Source of the DNA: CAYVIB01 sp964451365
GTDB taxonomy: Bacteria; Pseudomonadota; Gammaproteobacteria; Pseudomonadales; Cellvibrionaceae
DNA: 64,000 bases
Assembly: GCA_964451365.1 (NCBI GenBank)
Contig: CAYVIB010000017.1
Coordinates: forward strand, 31,168-95,167
Direction: 5' to 3'
Shown here: positions 33,725-41,250 of the stretch, one piece after another
How positions within the stretch are numbered: position 1 is the stretch's first letter
Layout: the number at the start of each line of letters is the position of its first letter
Position numbers and translations under genes: made by a program
The notes under the pieces: model-generated
What the model saw: only the letters and a program-made list of their open reading frames with translations
The model's database searches: none
What the model was told of the DNA's origin: nothing

Positions 33725-34918
33725 CTACGGTCTTGTCTCGCCTTGTTTCTTCGAATTCCAGCCGAGGGATGCGTAGTAAAGTGAAAGCGCCTCCAACTGC
33801 GAGTCCGATAAGGTTTTGATCACGCTGTGCATGATGCGGTGATACGGCGTGCCTCCCCGGTCTTCCGTTTTGAACAGCGATAACTGCAACCGGAGATAGT
33901 CCGCATACTGGCCGGCGAGATCGGGAAAATGGGGGTTGCGCGGGTGGCTCACGGGGCCGTGACAGTGCCGGCACGTAGGCACGCCTTTTTTCGGCTCGCC
34001 GTGGCTGGCGAGTTTCTCTCCCCGCCCGATGGCGTCCGGGTCTTCAGCGGGTTTTGCCGGGTCCGCGTGGTTCATACCCGCGTAATACCGGGCCAGCTCG
34101 CGCATGATGTCCTTGTCCAGGCCGGCCGCAATCGGCTGCATTATGCCGCTGTGCCTTTCGCCGCTGGCAAAGGCCCGTAGGCTCGCCAGCAGGTAGGCTT
34201 CTTTTTGCCCCGCCAGTTTGGGAAAGGCGCCCAGGTTGCGACCCAGGCCTTTTTCGCCATGGCAGCGGGCGCAGTTTTTTATCACCGCGCCCAAGGGCTC
34301 ACTCACGGGACGCAAATGGTCGGGGTTTACGCCGCCGGTCGGCATATTCCCGGAACCGTAGGTCAGTTCCCGATAATCCGCCGGGCTCAGCTCTGGCAGA
34401 GTTTTCAGGAAGGCCACCATCGCCCACACTTCATCGTCACGCTTCCGGCTTGGCCAGGCAGGCATGGCGGTGTACTTGACGCCGTGTTTGACGATCCAGA
34501 AAAGCTGTTCCGGGGTCCACTTCTCTATCTTTGATGGCAGAAACGGCGGTTCCGGCGTTATGTTGCGAACAACCAGCGACCGCGATTGGCCCGGCGCGCC
34601 GTGACAGGGTGCGCAGCCGGTGGCGTAGTGGCCGGCGCCTTTCAGGATCAGCGCCGGGCCCTCCAGTTCCGGTTGTTTAACCGTTAACGCGCGGATTTGC
34701 ACCGCGTTGCGCATGGCAAAATGCAGGAACCATCGGGTAACAGGCCAATGACCTTCGCTGGCGGCAATGGGTGCCAGACCCAGCCAGGCAAACAAAAAGC
34801 CACCGCCCGCCAACAGGCTGATCACCAGTATCAGGCGCAGCAGTTGTTGCTTCCAGCTCCCGGCGACCAGGGGGCTGAGGATGGAACCGGCAGTGCGAAA
34901 GGGCTTACTCCACCACAT
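33725..34918 (-). CDS. Membrane-anchored triheme cytochrome c
   Basis: A 397-residue periplasmic cytochrome with an N-terminal membrane anchor (LLRLILVISLLAGGGFLFAWL) and three c-type heme sites, CAPCH, CARCH and CRHCH, each in a separate cytochrome c domain with a distal Met candidate (YTAMPAWP, SGIMQPI, HRIMHSV). Last gene of the oxidase operon, overlapping ctaG by 14 bases, so it probably feeds electrons to the caa3 oxidase. The ATG at 34918 is chosen for this overlap. Confidence 0.87.
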   Translation of the reverse strand: MWWSKPFRTAGSILSPLVAGSWKQQLLRLILVISLLAGGGFLFAWLGLAPIAASEGHWPVTRWFLHFAMRNAVQIRALTVKQPELEGPALILKGAGHYATGCAPCHGAPGQSRSLVVRNITPEPPFLPSKIEKWTPEQLFWIVKHGVKYTAMPAWPSRKRDDEVWAMVAFLKTLPELSPADYRELTYGSGNMPTGGVNPDHLRPVSEPLGAVIKNCARCHGEKGLGRNLGAFPKLAGQKEAYLLASLRAFASGERHSGIMQPIAAGLDKDIMRELARYYAGMNHADPAKPAEDPDAIGRGEKLASHGEPKKGVPTCRHCHGPVSHPRNPHFPDLAGQYADYLRLQLSLFKTEDRGGTPYHRIMHSVIKTLSDSQLEALSLYYASLGWNSKKQGETRP

Positions 34919-35552
34919 GGCGCCCGTCCCGAGAATCCGGCCTGTTGTCGCCAAGCAACCTCGCCAGCAGCACCAGCGCACCGATCAGGTAGGTGGTGCC
35001 GCCGAATACCAGCATGATTATGCCGCCGAGCTGCTGGTCCCGCAGGACGGAAAGCCCTATCGCATTCGGGTCGGCGTGAGCAAAAAGAGGACGTTCCGCC
35101 AGCGCCAGCAGTACGCCCAGCAGCGCCATGTGCATGGAAGTCACCAGCAAACCGGTAATACCGGCGGCGGCACGATTGCGCCTGTCCCTCACCGAACCGC
35201 CGAAAGCCGACAACCACAGCAGCAGGCCCACGGCCAGGTAACTTGCCTGTTCGCCAATCATCATGAAGGTTGAGTGCCGCGCGGCGTGGTGCAGTGCCGG
35301 TGTATGCCAGGCCCAGACCACGACAAACTCCAGCGCCGATGCCGGCAGTGGCGAGAAAATTCCCGGCGCGCGGCGAACCGGGTCCAGCGAACCACCCGCT
35401 ATGCCCATGGCCAGCCAGGGTGCAAGCACCGCCACCACCAGCATGTGCAATAACATATGGGCGGCGAAAGAATTCCTGGCCAGTTCAGGCAGCGGCCCCA
35501 GCCACAGCAAGGCAAGCGATAGCAGCGCGATTACCAGCGTCACATGGTTCAT
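34905..35552 (-). CDS. ctaG: CtaG-like cytochrome c oxidase assembly membrane protein
   Basis: A 215-residue polytopic inner-membrane protein of the caa3_CtaG family (Bacillus CtaG type, unrelated to the Cox11 copper chaperone). Its pattern is His-rich: AAHMLLHMLVVAVLAPWLAMG, VWAWHTPALHHAARHS and a SMHMALLGVLLAL segment. It is needed for CuB/oxidase assembly in relatives. The ATG at 35552 overlaps the upstream gene's stop as ATGA. Confidence 0.85.
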   Translation of the reverse strand: MNHVTLVIALLSLALLWLGPLPELARNSFAAHMLLHMLVVAVLAPWLAMGIAGGSLDPVRRAPGIFSPLPASALEFVVVWAWHTPALHHAARHSTFMMIGEQASYLAVGLLLWLSAFGGSVRDRRNRAAAGITGLLVTSMHMALLGVLLALAERPLFAHADPNAIGLSVLRDQQLGGIIMLVFGGTTYLIGALVLLARLLGDNRPDSRDGRHVVE

Positions 35553-35989
35553 CGGCAGCTCTCGATAAAGACTACTGTCAGCGCAATATAAATAATTGCC
35601 ACTGCGCTCAACCCGCACAGCAGTACCGTGGCCAGCCCGAGGAAGCGGTGCCGGTCGCCGGGGATATCAAAGTCATGCGGTACTGTACCTGTGCCAAAAC
35701 TGGCCTGGCGGAACCCGCGCCAGAGGGTCAGTCCCACGCCCGCGAGCGCCAGCAATGTGAAAATGACGATAGCCGTCCGGGCACCGCCAAGGGAGCCGGA
35801 ACGCCCCGCCACTTTGGCGCACCACACGGCGGCGGTGACGTAGGACAGGACAAAATGCACTGCCCAGATCGTCGGGCCGAAGGTGAGCAGCCAGAGGGTT
35901 TCGCGCCGCTCGGGCGGCGCGTTGGTGGCTTCGTTTTTCAGTCGTTCCCGTTCCTCGGCGCGCTCCCTCTCTTCGTTCCATTCCGTCAT
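35549..35989 (-). CDS. Small membrane protein of the caa3 oxidase operon
   Basis: A 146-residue protein: a charged N-terminus (MTEWNEERERAEERERLK), then three hydrophobic helices (LWLLTFGPTIWAVHFVLSYV, AIVIFTLLALAGVGLTLW, FLGLATVLLCGLSAVAIIYI). Similar small proteins sit in oxidase operons, but no role is assigned. The ATG at 35989 is preferred over a longer frame. 176 bases separate it from the oxidase gene; no other gene is visible in that gap. Confidence 0.65.
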   Translation of the reverse strand: MTEWNEERERAEERERLKNEATNAPPERRETLWLLTFGPTIWAVHFVLSYVTAAVWCAKVAGRSGSLGGARTAIVIFTLLALAGVGLTLWRGFRQASFGTGTVPHDFDIPGDRHRFLGLATVLLCGLSAVAIIYIALTVVFIESCR

Positions 35990-36165
35990 TGGAATAGTGT
36001 CCCCACAGTGGACATCCAGGAAAATACTCTTCGTAGCACCCGAAACCTCTGGATCTCCGCTGCGCGAAGATGACGATATTCTGAATTTTTCATATAAATC
36101 CACCTTCAACCGTTAACCAACATAGGTGACGCGTTTTTGGTATGAACCACCTTTTGTTCCGGACA

Positions 36166-38688
36166 CTAATGGAGTGACGCCGGAAAACCCGCGATAACCG
36201 CTACCGTCACCACGGTGGTTATCGCCATAAAATGCCAGTAAAGCGCCACGTTCTGGATATCGATGTCGTACTCGGCCGTCATGCGCCCGGCCCAGCGGCG
36301 GGCCAGGCAGTAAAGCTGCATGATCACGCCGATGCCCAGGTGGAGCGTGGTCCACAGTACCAGTACCCATACTGTCGCCGGGTAGGAGTGGCGGGTCGGG
36401 TCGAGTCCGGAAAAATACGGCCCCGCCAGCAGCGCGAGGATGCCCGCCACCGCTAACAGTGTTGCCAGGACCATGCCGGCATACCAGGCGGGAACGTTAT
36501 TCCGCTTGTTCCATCGCCTGGCCAGCAGCGTCAGCATCCAACTGCCGAGAACCAGCGCCGTGCTCAGCACGGGCCAAAATGCTCCCGGCCCGGCGGCGGC
36601 GGGGTCGGGCGGGAAATCCTCGCTCACGGTCCAGAAAAAGAAGTAGCCGAACACCAGGCTGGCAAAGGCGCTCATGTCGCCGATCATAGTGATAAACATT
36701 GCCCACCAGCCCACGGAAGAGGGGCCGGAGGCATAGAGCGGCAGAGTCAGGCCGAGGCCCACGTCCTTGCGCGGCTTTTCCGGAATCATGGCGGTGCCGG
36801 TCCACAGCCACGCAAGGATCGTCACCAGCGCCAGCCCGGCGCTGACACCGGCGGCCAGGTACCACTTGTAGGTGGCGAAAATAAAGGCGCCGCCGGTAAA
36901 TACCGCTGCCCACAATGTCAGGAAAGTGGGACCGGGTACCCGCAGGCACTGGATCGGCTGGGCATCAATATTGGTGGTGATCAACGTTTCCCGTTTGCCT
37001 TCCTCCGCATCCGGCAAGTAAAACCGGCCCTTGTCCACATCGTCGATAAAGTTGGGTTGGTCCCACAGAGGATAGCGTCCGCGAATGATCGGAATCGAGC
37101 GCACCCCCCAGGGTTTGGAGGGCATTTCCGCCAGCCACTCAAGCGTGCCGGCGCCCCAGGGATTGCGCTTGCAATAGGGTTGTTTTTTCTTCGGCCGCAC
37201 CACTTCCAAGACCAGCACCACCACACCGGTGGCAAGAATAAAGGCGCCGATGGATGAGGTGAGATTGAGGGCGTCAAAACCCATGCCTTCGGGATAGGTG
37301 AACACCCGCCGGGGCATGCCCAGCAGGCCGGTGAAGTGCATCGGCAGGAAGGTAATATTGAAGCCGATAAACATCAGCCAGAAGGCGAGGTAACCCGCCT
37401 TGTCGGCCAGTCTTTTGCCCGTGGCCATTGGGTAAAAGTAGTAAAGGCCCGCCGCCACCGGAAACAGCACGCCGCCGATCAACACGTAATGCAGGTGGGC
37501 CACCACAAAATAAGTATCGTGGGCCTGGAAGTCGAAGGGAGCGATGGCCACCATCACCCCTGTGAGCCCGCCCAGCACGAAAATCGCCAGCGCGCCGGTA
37601 ACAAACAGCATCGGCACCGACCTTACAAACCTGCCCGCCAGCGCGGTGGCGAGAAAGCAGAAAATCTGCACCCCGGTGGGAATCGCCACCGCCTCCGACG
37701 CGGCGGAGAAAAAGCCCAGTGACACCGCCGGCATACCCGTGGTGTACATATGGTGCACCCACAGGCCGAAGCTGATAAACCCGGTACCCACCGCCGCCAG
37801 CACAATCCAGCTGTAACCGACGATGGGTCGCCGGGCGAAGGTGGGCACGATCATCGCCACCAGTGCAATCGCCGGCAGGAAGATGATGTACACCTCCGGG
37901 TGGCCGAAGATCCAGAACAGGTGCTGCCAGAGCAGGGGGTCGCCACCCCGGCTGGGATCGAAGAAGGGCCAGTCGAAGGCGCGCTCCATCTCGAACAGCA
38001 GGTCGCCGGCGATCAGTGGCGGAAAGGCAAACAGGATCATGCCCGCCACCACCAGGATGTACCACGAGTACAACGGAATCAGGTTGATTCGCATACCGGG
38101 CGGCCGGGTTTTCAGGACACCCACAATAAGCTCCACCGCCGCCGCCAGCGATGCCACCTCGATAAACGACAGTCCCAGCAGCCAGATATCCGCGCCGATG
38201 CCCTCCTGGTAGGAGGTGGTCAGCGGCGGGTACATAAACCAGCCGCCCTGTGGTGCCACGCCGAAGAAGATCGAGCCGCAGACAAAGGTGCCGCCGATCA
38301 GGAAACTCCAGAAGCCATAGGCGGAAAGGCGGGGGAAGGGAAGGTCCCGCGCGCCCAGCATCTGCGGCAGGATCATGATGGAAAAGGCTTCGAAGATGGG
38401 CACCCCGAACAGGAACATCATCACCGAGCCGTGCAGGGTGAATACCTGGTTGTAGGTTTCGGCGGACAGGAAATCATTCTCCGGCACTGCCAACTGGGTG
38501 CGCATCAGCAGCGCCAGCACACCGGCGAACAGGAAGAAAACAAAGGAGGCGGCGGTGTACCAAACGCCCACTTCGGAATTGTTCACCGCCGACCAATAGC
38601 GCCACCCCTTGGGTGTCTCCCACGGTTTTGCCAGCCGTTCGGCCTGTTCGCGCAGGGCAATTTCGCCCTCCGGATCGGCAGCAGTCAC
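36166..38688 (-). CDS. ctaD: Cytochrome c oxidase subunit I fused to subunit III
   Basis: An 840-residue heme-copper oxidase. Residues about 25-560 are subunit I: low-spin heme His in TLHGSVMMFLF, CuB/Tyr site FGHPEVYIIFLP, CuB His pair WVHHMYTTG and heme ligands in HDTYFVVAHLHYVL. After a hydrophilic linker, about 620-840 is subunit III (STALVLGSWMLTLLARRW ... NVALYWHFM). Fused I+III occurs in caa3-type oxidases. It reduces O2 and pumps protons. Start codon GTG overlaps the coxB stop as GTGA. Confidence 0.94.
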   Translation of the reverse strand: MTAADPEGEIALREQAERLAKPWETPKGWRYWSAVNNSEVGVWYTAASFVFFLFAGVLALLMRTQLAVPENDFLSAETYNQVFTLHGSVMMFLFGVPIFEAFSIMILPQMLGARDLPFPRLSAYGFWSFLIGGTFVCGSIFFGVAPQGGWFMYPPLTTSYQEGIGADIWLLGLSFIEVASLAAAVELIVGVLKTRPPGMRINLIPLYSWYILVVAGMILFAFPPLIAGDLLFEMERAFDWPFFDPSRGGDPLLWQHLFWIFGHPEVYIIFLPAIALVAMIVPTFARRPIVGYSWIVLAAVGTGFISFGLWVHHMYTTGMPAVSLGFFSAASEAVAIPTGVQIFCFLATALAGRFVRSVPMLFVTGALAIFVLGGLTGVMVAIAPFDFQAHDTYFVVAHLHYVLIGGVLFPVAAGLYYFYPMATGKRLADKAGYLAFWLMFIGFNITFLPMHFTGLLGMPRRVFTYPEGMGFDALNLTSSIGAFILATGVVVLVLEVVRPKKKQPYCKRNPWGAGTLEWLAEMPSKPWGVRSIPIIRGRYPLWDQPNFIDDVDKGRFYLPDAEEGKRETLITTNIDAQPIQCLRVPGPTFLTLWAAVFTGGAFIFATYKWYLAAGVSAGLALVTILAWLWTGTAMIPEKPRKDVGLGLTLPLYASGPSSVGWWAMFITMIGDMSAFASLVFGYFFFWTVSEDFPPDPAAAGPGAFWPVLSTALVLGSWMLTLLARRWNKRNNVPAWYAGMVLATLLAVAGILALLAGPYFSGLDPTRHSYPATVWVLVLWTTLHLGIGVIMQLYCLARRWAGRMTAEYDIDIQNVALYWHFMAITTVVTVAVIAGFPASLH

Positions 38689-39746
38689 TGCAGTCCCTCC
38701 AGGTAGGCCGCCATCGCGGTGAGCTGGCGCTCGGGCAGCATCGAAAATTCCGGCATATAAACGTCCGGCTTGATGGTGTCGGTGTGGCCGATCCAGCGGG
38801 CAAAGGCTTCCGGTGTGTTGTCGAGGATACCGGCGCCCAGGCTCAGGCGGCTGCCGACGTGAGTGAGGTCCGGCCCCAGGTCGCCGTCGGCGGATGTACC
38901 GCGAATTCTGTGGCAGGCGCCGCAGCCATTGGCCAAAAATAGTTGCTTCCCCTCACGCGCCAACGCGTCCCGGGGAGGCTCGGCGGGAGAAGCCTGGTGC
39001 TGGAGCCAGGCCTGAAACACCTCGGGCTCCACCACCTTGACCATAAAGTTCATCAGCGCGTGAGACGTGCCGCAGTATTCGGCGCAAGCGCCGCGATAGA
39101 CGCCGGTTTTGATTGGCTCCAACACCAGGCGGGTGACGCGGCCCGGAATCATATCCACCTTGCCGCCGAGGGAGGGAATCCAGAAGGAATGGATCACGTC
39201 GGGGCTGGACAGCCGGAATTCGGCTTTTTTGCCCACCGGCAGGCGTATCTCATTGGCCAGCGGCACCACCGCACCGTCTTCGGTCTGGTAGTGAACCCGC
39301 CACCACCACTGTTCGCCGGAGACTGAGATGGAGAGATCGGCGTCCACCGGCTCGCGCAGGGAGGCCAGTAATGACAGGCCAAAAACCAACAGGCTGGCCA
39401 GCACCACCGTGGGCAGTGCGACACCGCCACCGATAATCAGCCAGCGGGCGATTTTGGGATCCTGGGGTTCCCGGTTGGCGTGGGTGACGTAAACCGCGAG
39501 GCCGATAACCACCACCCAGACGACAATTCCCACACCGGACATCCACCAGAACAGCTCGGCAATCCGGTGGGCTTCGGTGCCTGCTGGCGCCAGCGCTGAC
39601 TGTTGGCCGCCGCACCCGCCGGGAAGCAGGAACGCAAGCGCACAGCCATACCGGTATCGCCACAGCCACAGGCGGTGGATCGGGAAGGTAATGCGTGTCC
39701 GGGTCGTGAGAGGTTCTCGCTCAGGTAAATACACCGGCAATGGCAC
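38685..39746 (-). CDS. coxB: Cytochrome c oxidase subunit II with fused cytochrome c (caa3 type)
   Basis: A 353-residue subunit II: lipoprotein-like N-terminus (LLPGGC), two membrane helices, then a cupredoxin domain with the CuA ligands (VIHSFWIP ... GACAEYCGTSHALMNF). A C-terminal cytochrome c domain carries CGACH and a distal Met (VYMPEF or SMLPE). The fused cytochrome makes the complex caa3 rather than aa3. Start is GTG at 39746 with AGGA upstream. First gene of a five-gene minus-strand operon. Confidence 0.94.
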   Translation of the reverse strand: MPLPVYLPEREPLTTRTRITFPIHRLWLWRYRYGCALAFLLPGGCGGQQSALAPAGTEAHRIAELFWWMSGVGIVVWVVVIGLAVYVTHANREPQDPKIARWLIIGGGVALPTVVLASLLVFGLSLLASLREPVDADLSISVSGEQWWWRVHYQTEDGAVVPLANEIRLPVGKKAEFRLSSPDVIHSFWIPSLGGKVDMIPGRVTRLVLEPIKTGVYRGACAEYCGTSHALMNFMVKVVEPEVFQAWLQHQASPAEPPRDALAREGKQLFLANGCGACHRIRGTSADGDLGPDLTHVGSRLSLGAGILDNTPEAFARWIGHTDTIKPDVYMPEFSMLPERQLTAMAAYLEGLQ

Positions 39747-39920
39747 AGTCCTTTATGGCAGCGGAAGTCGGTTGTCGACGGTATGCACATTCGGGACCGC
39801 TGGCGCAGCGGCCGGTTTACGGGCTTTGCGGTATGCCAAAGCCTTTTCCTGGGTCGGGGGTTGTGTAAAGGTGACAATGGCTTGAAAAGTTTGGTGGGAG
39901 AATTTCTTTTACCGGCTAAA

Positions 39921-39993
39921 CCCCCTCCCGGCCTCCCCCTTGAAATGGGGGAGGAGCTTTAACTCCCTCCCATTTTCAAGGGGAGGGTTGGGG
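39921..39993. repeat. Imperfect inverted repeat, REP-like
   Basis: A C/T-rich arm (39932-39956, CCTCCCCCTTGAAATGGG and on) and a G-rich arm (39963-39985, ending TTTTCAAGGGGAGGG) form a stem of about 24 bp with a few gaps and a 6-base loop. The flanking CCCCTCCCGGCCTCC also occurs on the minus strand near 49718-49733. Probably a dispersed palindromic repeat. Confidence 0.6.
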
Positions 39994-40030
39994 TGAGGTT
40001 ATTTGCGGAGCCGTCCATCCGCGGAAAGAC

Positions 40031-40195
40031 CTAACGCCTGGCAGCCACCGCCATATCCAAAAACAACCGCTGCAAATAATGTTTGCTCTCTGCCGTCAGG
40101 CAGCGAAACTCCTCAACGTCCAGCTTTTTCTGTTCCATCAGTCGTTTGAGCGCTGCCTCATCTATTTCCAGTTGAATCCGCTGGTTGGACGCCAT
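40031..40195 (-). CDS. Small protein of unknown function, Fur-box associated
   Basis: A 54-residue, largely helical, charged protein (MASNQRIQLEIDEAALKRLM, then EQKKLDVEEFRCLTAES). No family recognised. The ATG at 40195 gives a compact protein; an upstream ATG adds nine residues. It diverges from the gene at 40295 across a perfect Fur-box core at 40246-40258, so iron-repressed expression is likely. Confidence 0.6.
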   Translation of the reverse strand: MASNQRIQLEIDEAALKRLMEQKKLDVEEFRCLTAESKHYLQRLFLDMAVAARR

Positions 40196-40245
40196 TGAAA
40201 TACCTCGATGTGAGGGGATCACGGAAGTGTCTTGTACATACTAAC

Positions 40246-40258
40246 GATAATAATTATC
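40246..40258. promoter_or_regulatory. Fur box core GATAAT-A-ATTATC
   Basis: Perfect 6-1-6 palindrome GATAATAATTATC followed by ATTTGC, close to the classical Fur consensus. It lies 51 bases from the minus-strand small gene and 37 bases from the plus-strand gene, overlapping where promoters would be. Confidence 0.75.
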
Positions 40259-40294
40259 ATTTGCAATAAATTACAGTACACTTCCGGAGATGCC

Positions 40295-40828
40295 ATGAAA
40301 TCAAATTCCCCCTGCGAGGCTTCCCAACCGGCTTTCCATTACCTGTGCCCGCGGCACCAGGCCTCGATTGCCGTCGATTACATCAGTGCGGTTACCCTGT
40401 GGCGGGATGCCATGGGTAAAGGCCGGGCAGCGTACCAGTCGGGCAGCATGCAACGGGCGCGGCTGCTGTTCGGGGCCGCTTTTGAAACCGTGGTGGTGCG
40501 CATGCGCCAGCGGGATGCGATGGGCAGGGACCTTACGATTATTGAATTAGTGGAAGCGGGGCGGCTATTAGCCCGGGTGCTTTGCGATTTGCGGGATTTT
40601 GAGGAGGCGGAGCAGGTATTGTCGCTCACCCACAGCAGTCTGTTGGTGGGGCTGGAAAGAGCGCGACCGAACGGTATACCGCTGGATGAATACCTGGATC
40701 TGGTGGAGGAATTTCTCGCTCGCCTGACCGCTGTTATGACCCGTTGCGGCAAGGGCGATGGCGCCCGCGTGCGTGCGCTGCTGACCTGGCGGGTAATTGA
40801 AAACCAGCGGGCGGGACTGGTGCATTGA
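40295..40828 (+). CDS. Unknown protein, Fur-box associated
   Basis: A 177-residue cytoplasmic protein. The middle (AMGKGRAAYQSGSMQRARLLFGAAFE ... LARVLCDLRDFEEAEQVL) has the A/G/Y spacing of TPR-like helical hairpins. The N-terminal 35 residues contain Cys and His residues (PCEAS, HYLCPRHQ). No catalytic motif and no recognised family. The ATG has CGGAGATGCC upstream. It shares the Fur-box promoter region with the divergent 54-residue gene, so both may act in iron limitation. Confidence 0.6.
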   Translation: MKSNSPCEASQPAFHYLCPRHQASIAVDYISAVTLWRDAMGKGRAAYQSGSMQRARLLFGAAFETVVVRMRQRDAMGRDLTIIELVEAGRLLARVLCDLRDFEEAEQVLSLTHSSLLVGLERARPNGIPLDEYLDLVEEFLARLTAVMTRCGKGDGARVRALLTWRVIENQRAGLVH

Positions 40829-40836
40829 CCACCGGG

Positions 40837-41235
40837 TTAGCGCTGCTTGCGTGAACGCCGGTTCCTGAAGGCAAGAATTTGATAAACGCAGACAATGCCG
40901 AGGGCGATTAACGTGCCGATGAATTCCCGCGCAATTTCGATGTAGGGTTTATCGGGGCTCATATCCTGGATCAGGGATTCCTCCCGAACATGGCCGAGGT
41001 ATTCGAAAGCGCCCTGGGTGGAAAAAACCAACGTCGCCACGCAGTAGGCAATGCAGGCCCAATTGAACAGCGGGTATTGCCGGTTAAGCAGCGCCAATGC
41101 CGGAACCATGGCACAGCAGCTGTACAGCCCGACCCAGTACACCGGGTCGGGGTCATTCAACTGGACCAGGGCCATCCAGCCAAGCAGCAGGAAGACGCCG
41201 GTATGACCGAGTTTGCCGATGACAATCTTGCTCAC
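40837..41235 (-). CDS. TMEM220-like membrane protein
   Basis: A 132-residue protein with four hydrophobic helices. It has the family motif LVQLNDPDPVYWVGLYSC between helices 1 and 2 and SPDKPYIEIAREFIGTLIAL before the last helix. Function unknown. Start codon is GTG, 16 bases after the RND pump stop on the same strand, so it may be the third gene of that operon. Confidence 0.72.
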   Translation of the reverse strand: MSKIVIGKLGHTGVFLLLGWMALVQLNDPDPVYWVGLYSCCAMVPALALLNRQYPLFNWACIAYCVATLVFSTQGAFEYLGHVREESLIQDMSPDKPYIEIAREFIGTLIALGIVCVYQILAFRNRRSRKQR

Positions 41236-41250
41236 GCGCCAATGCCCGGT

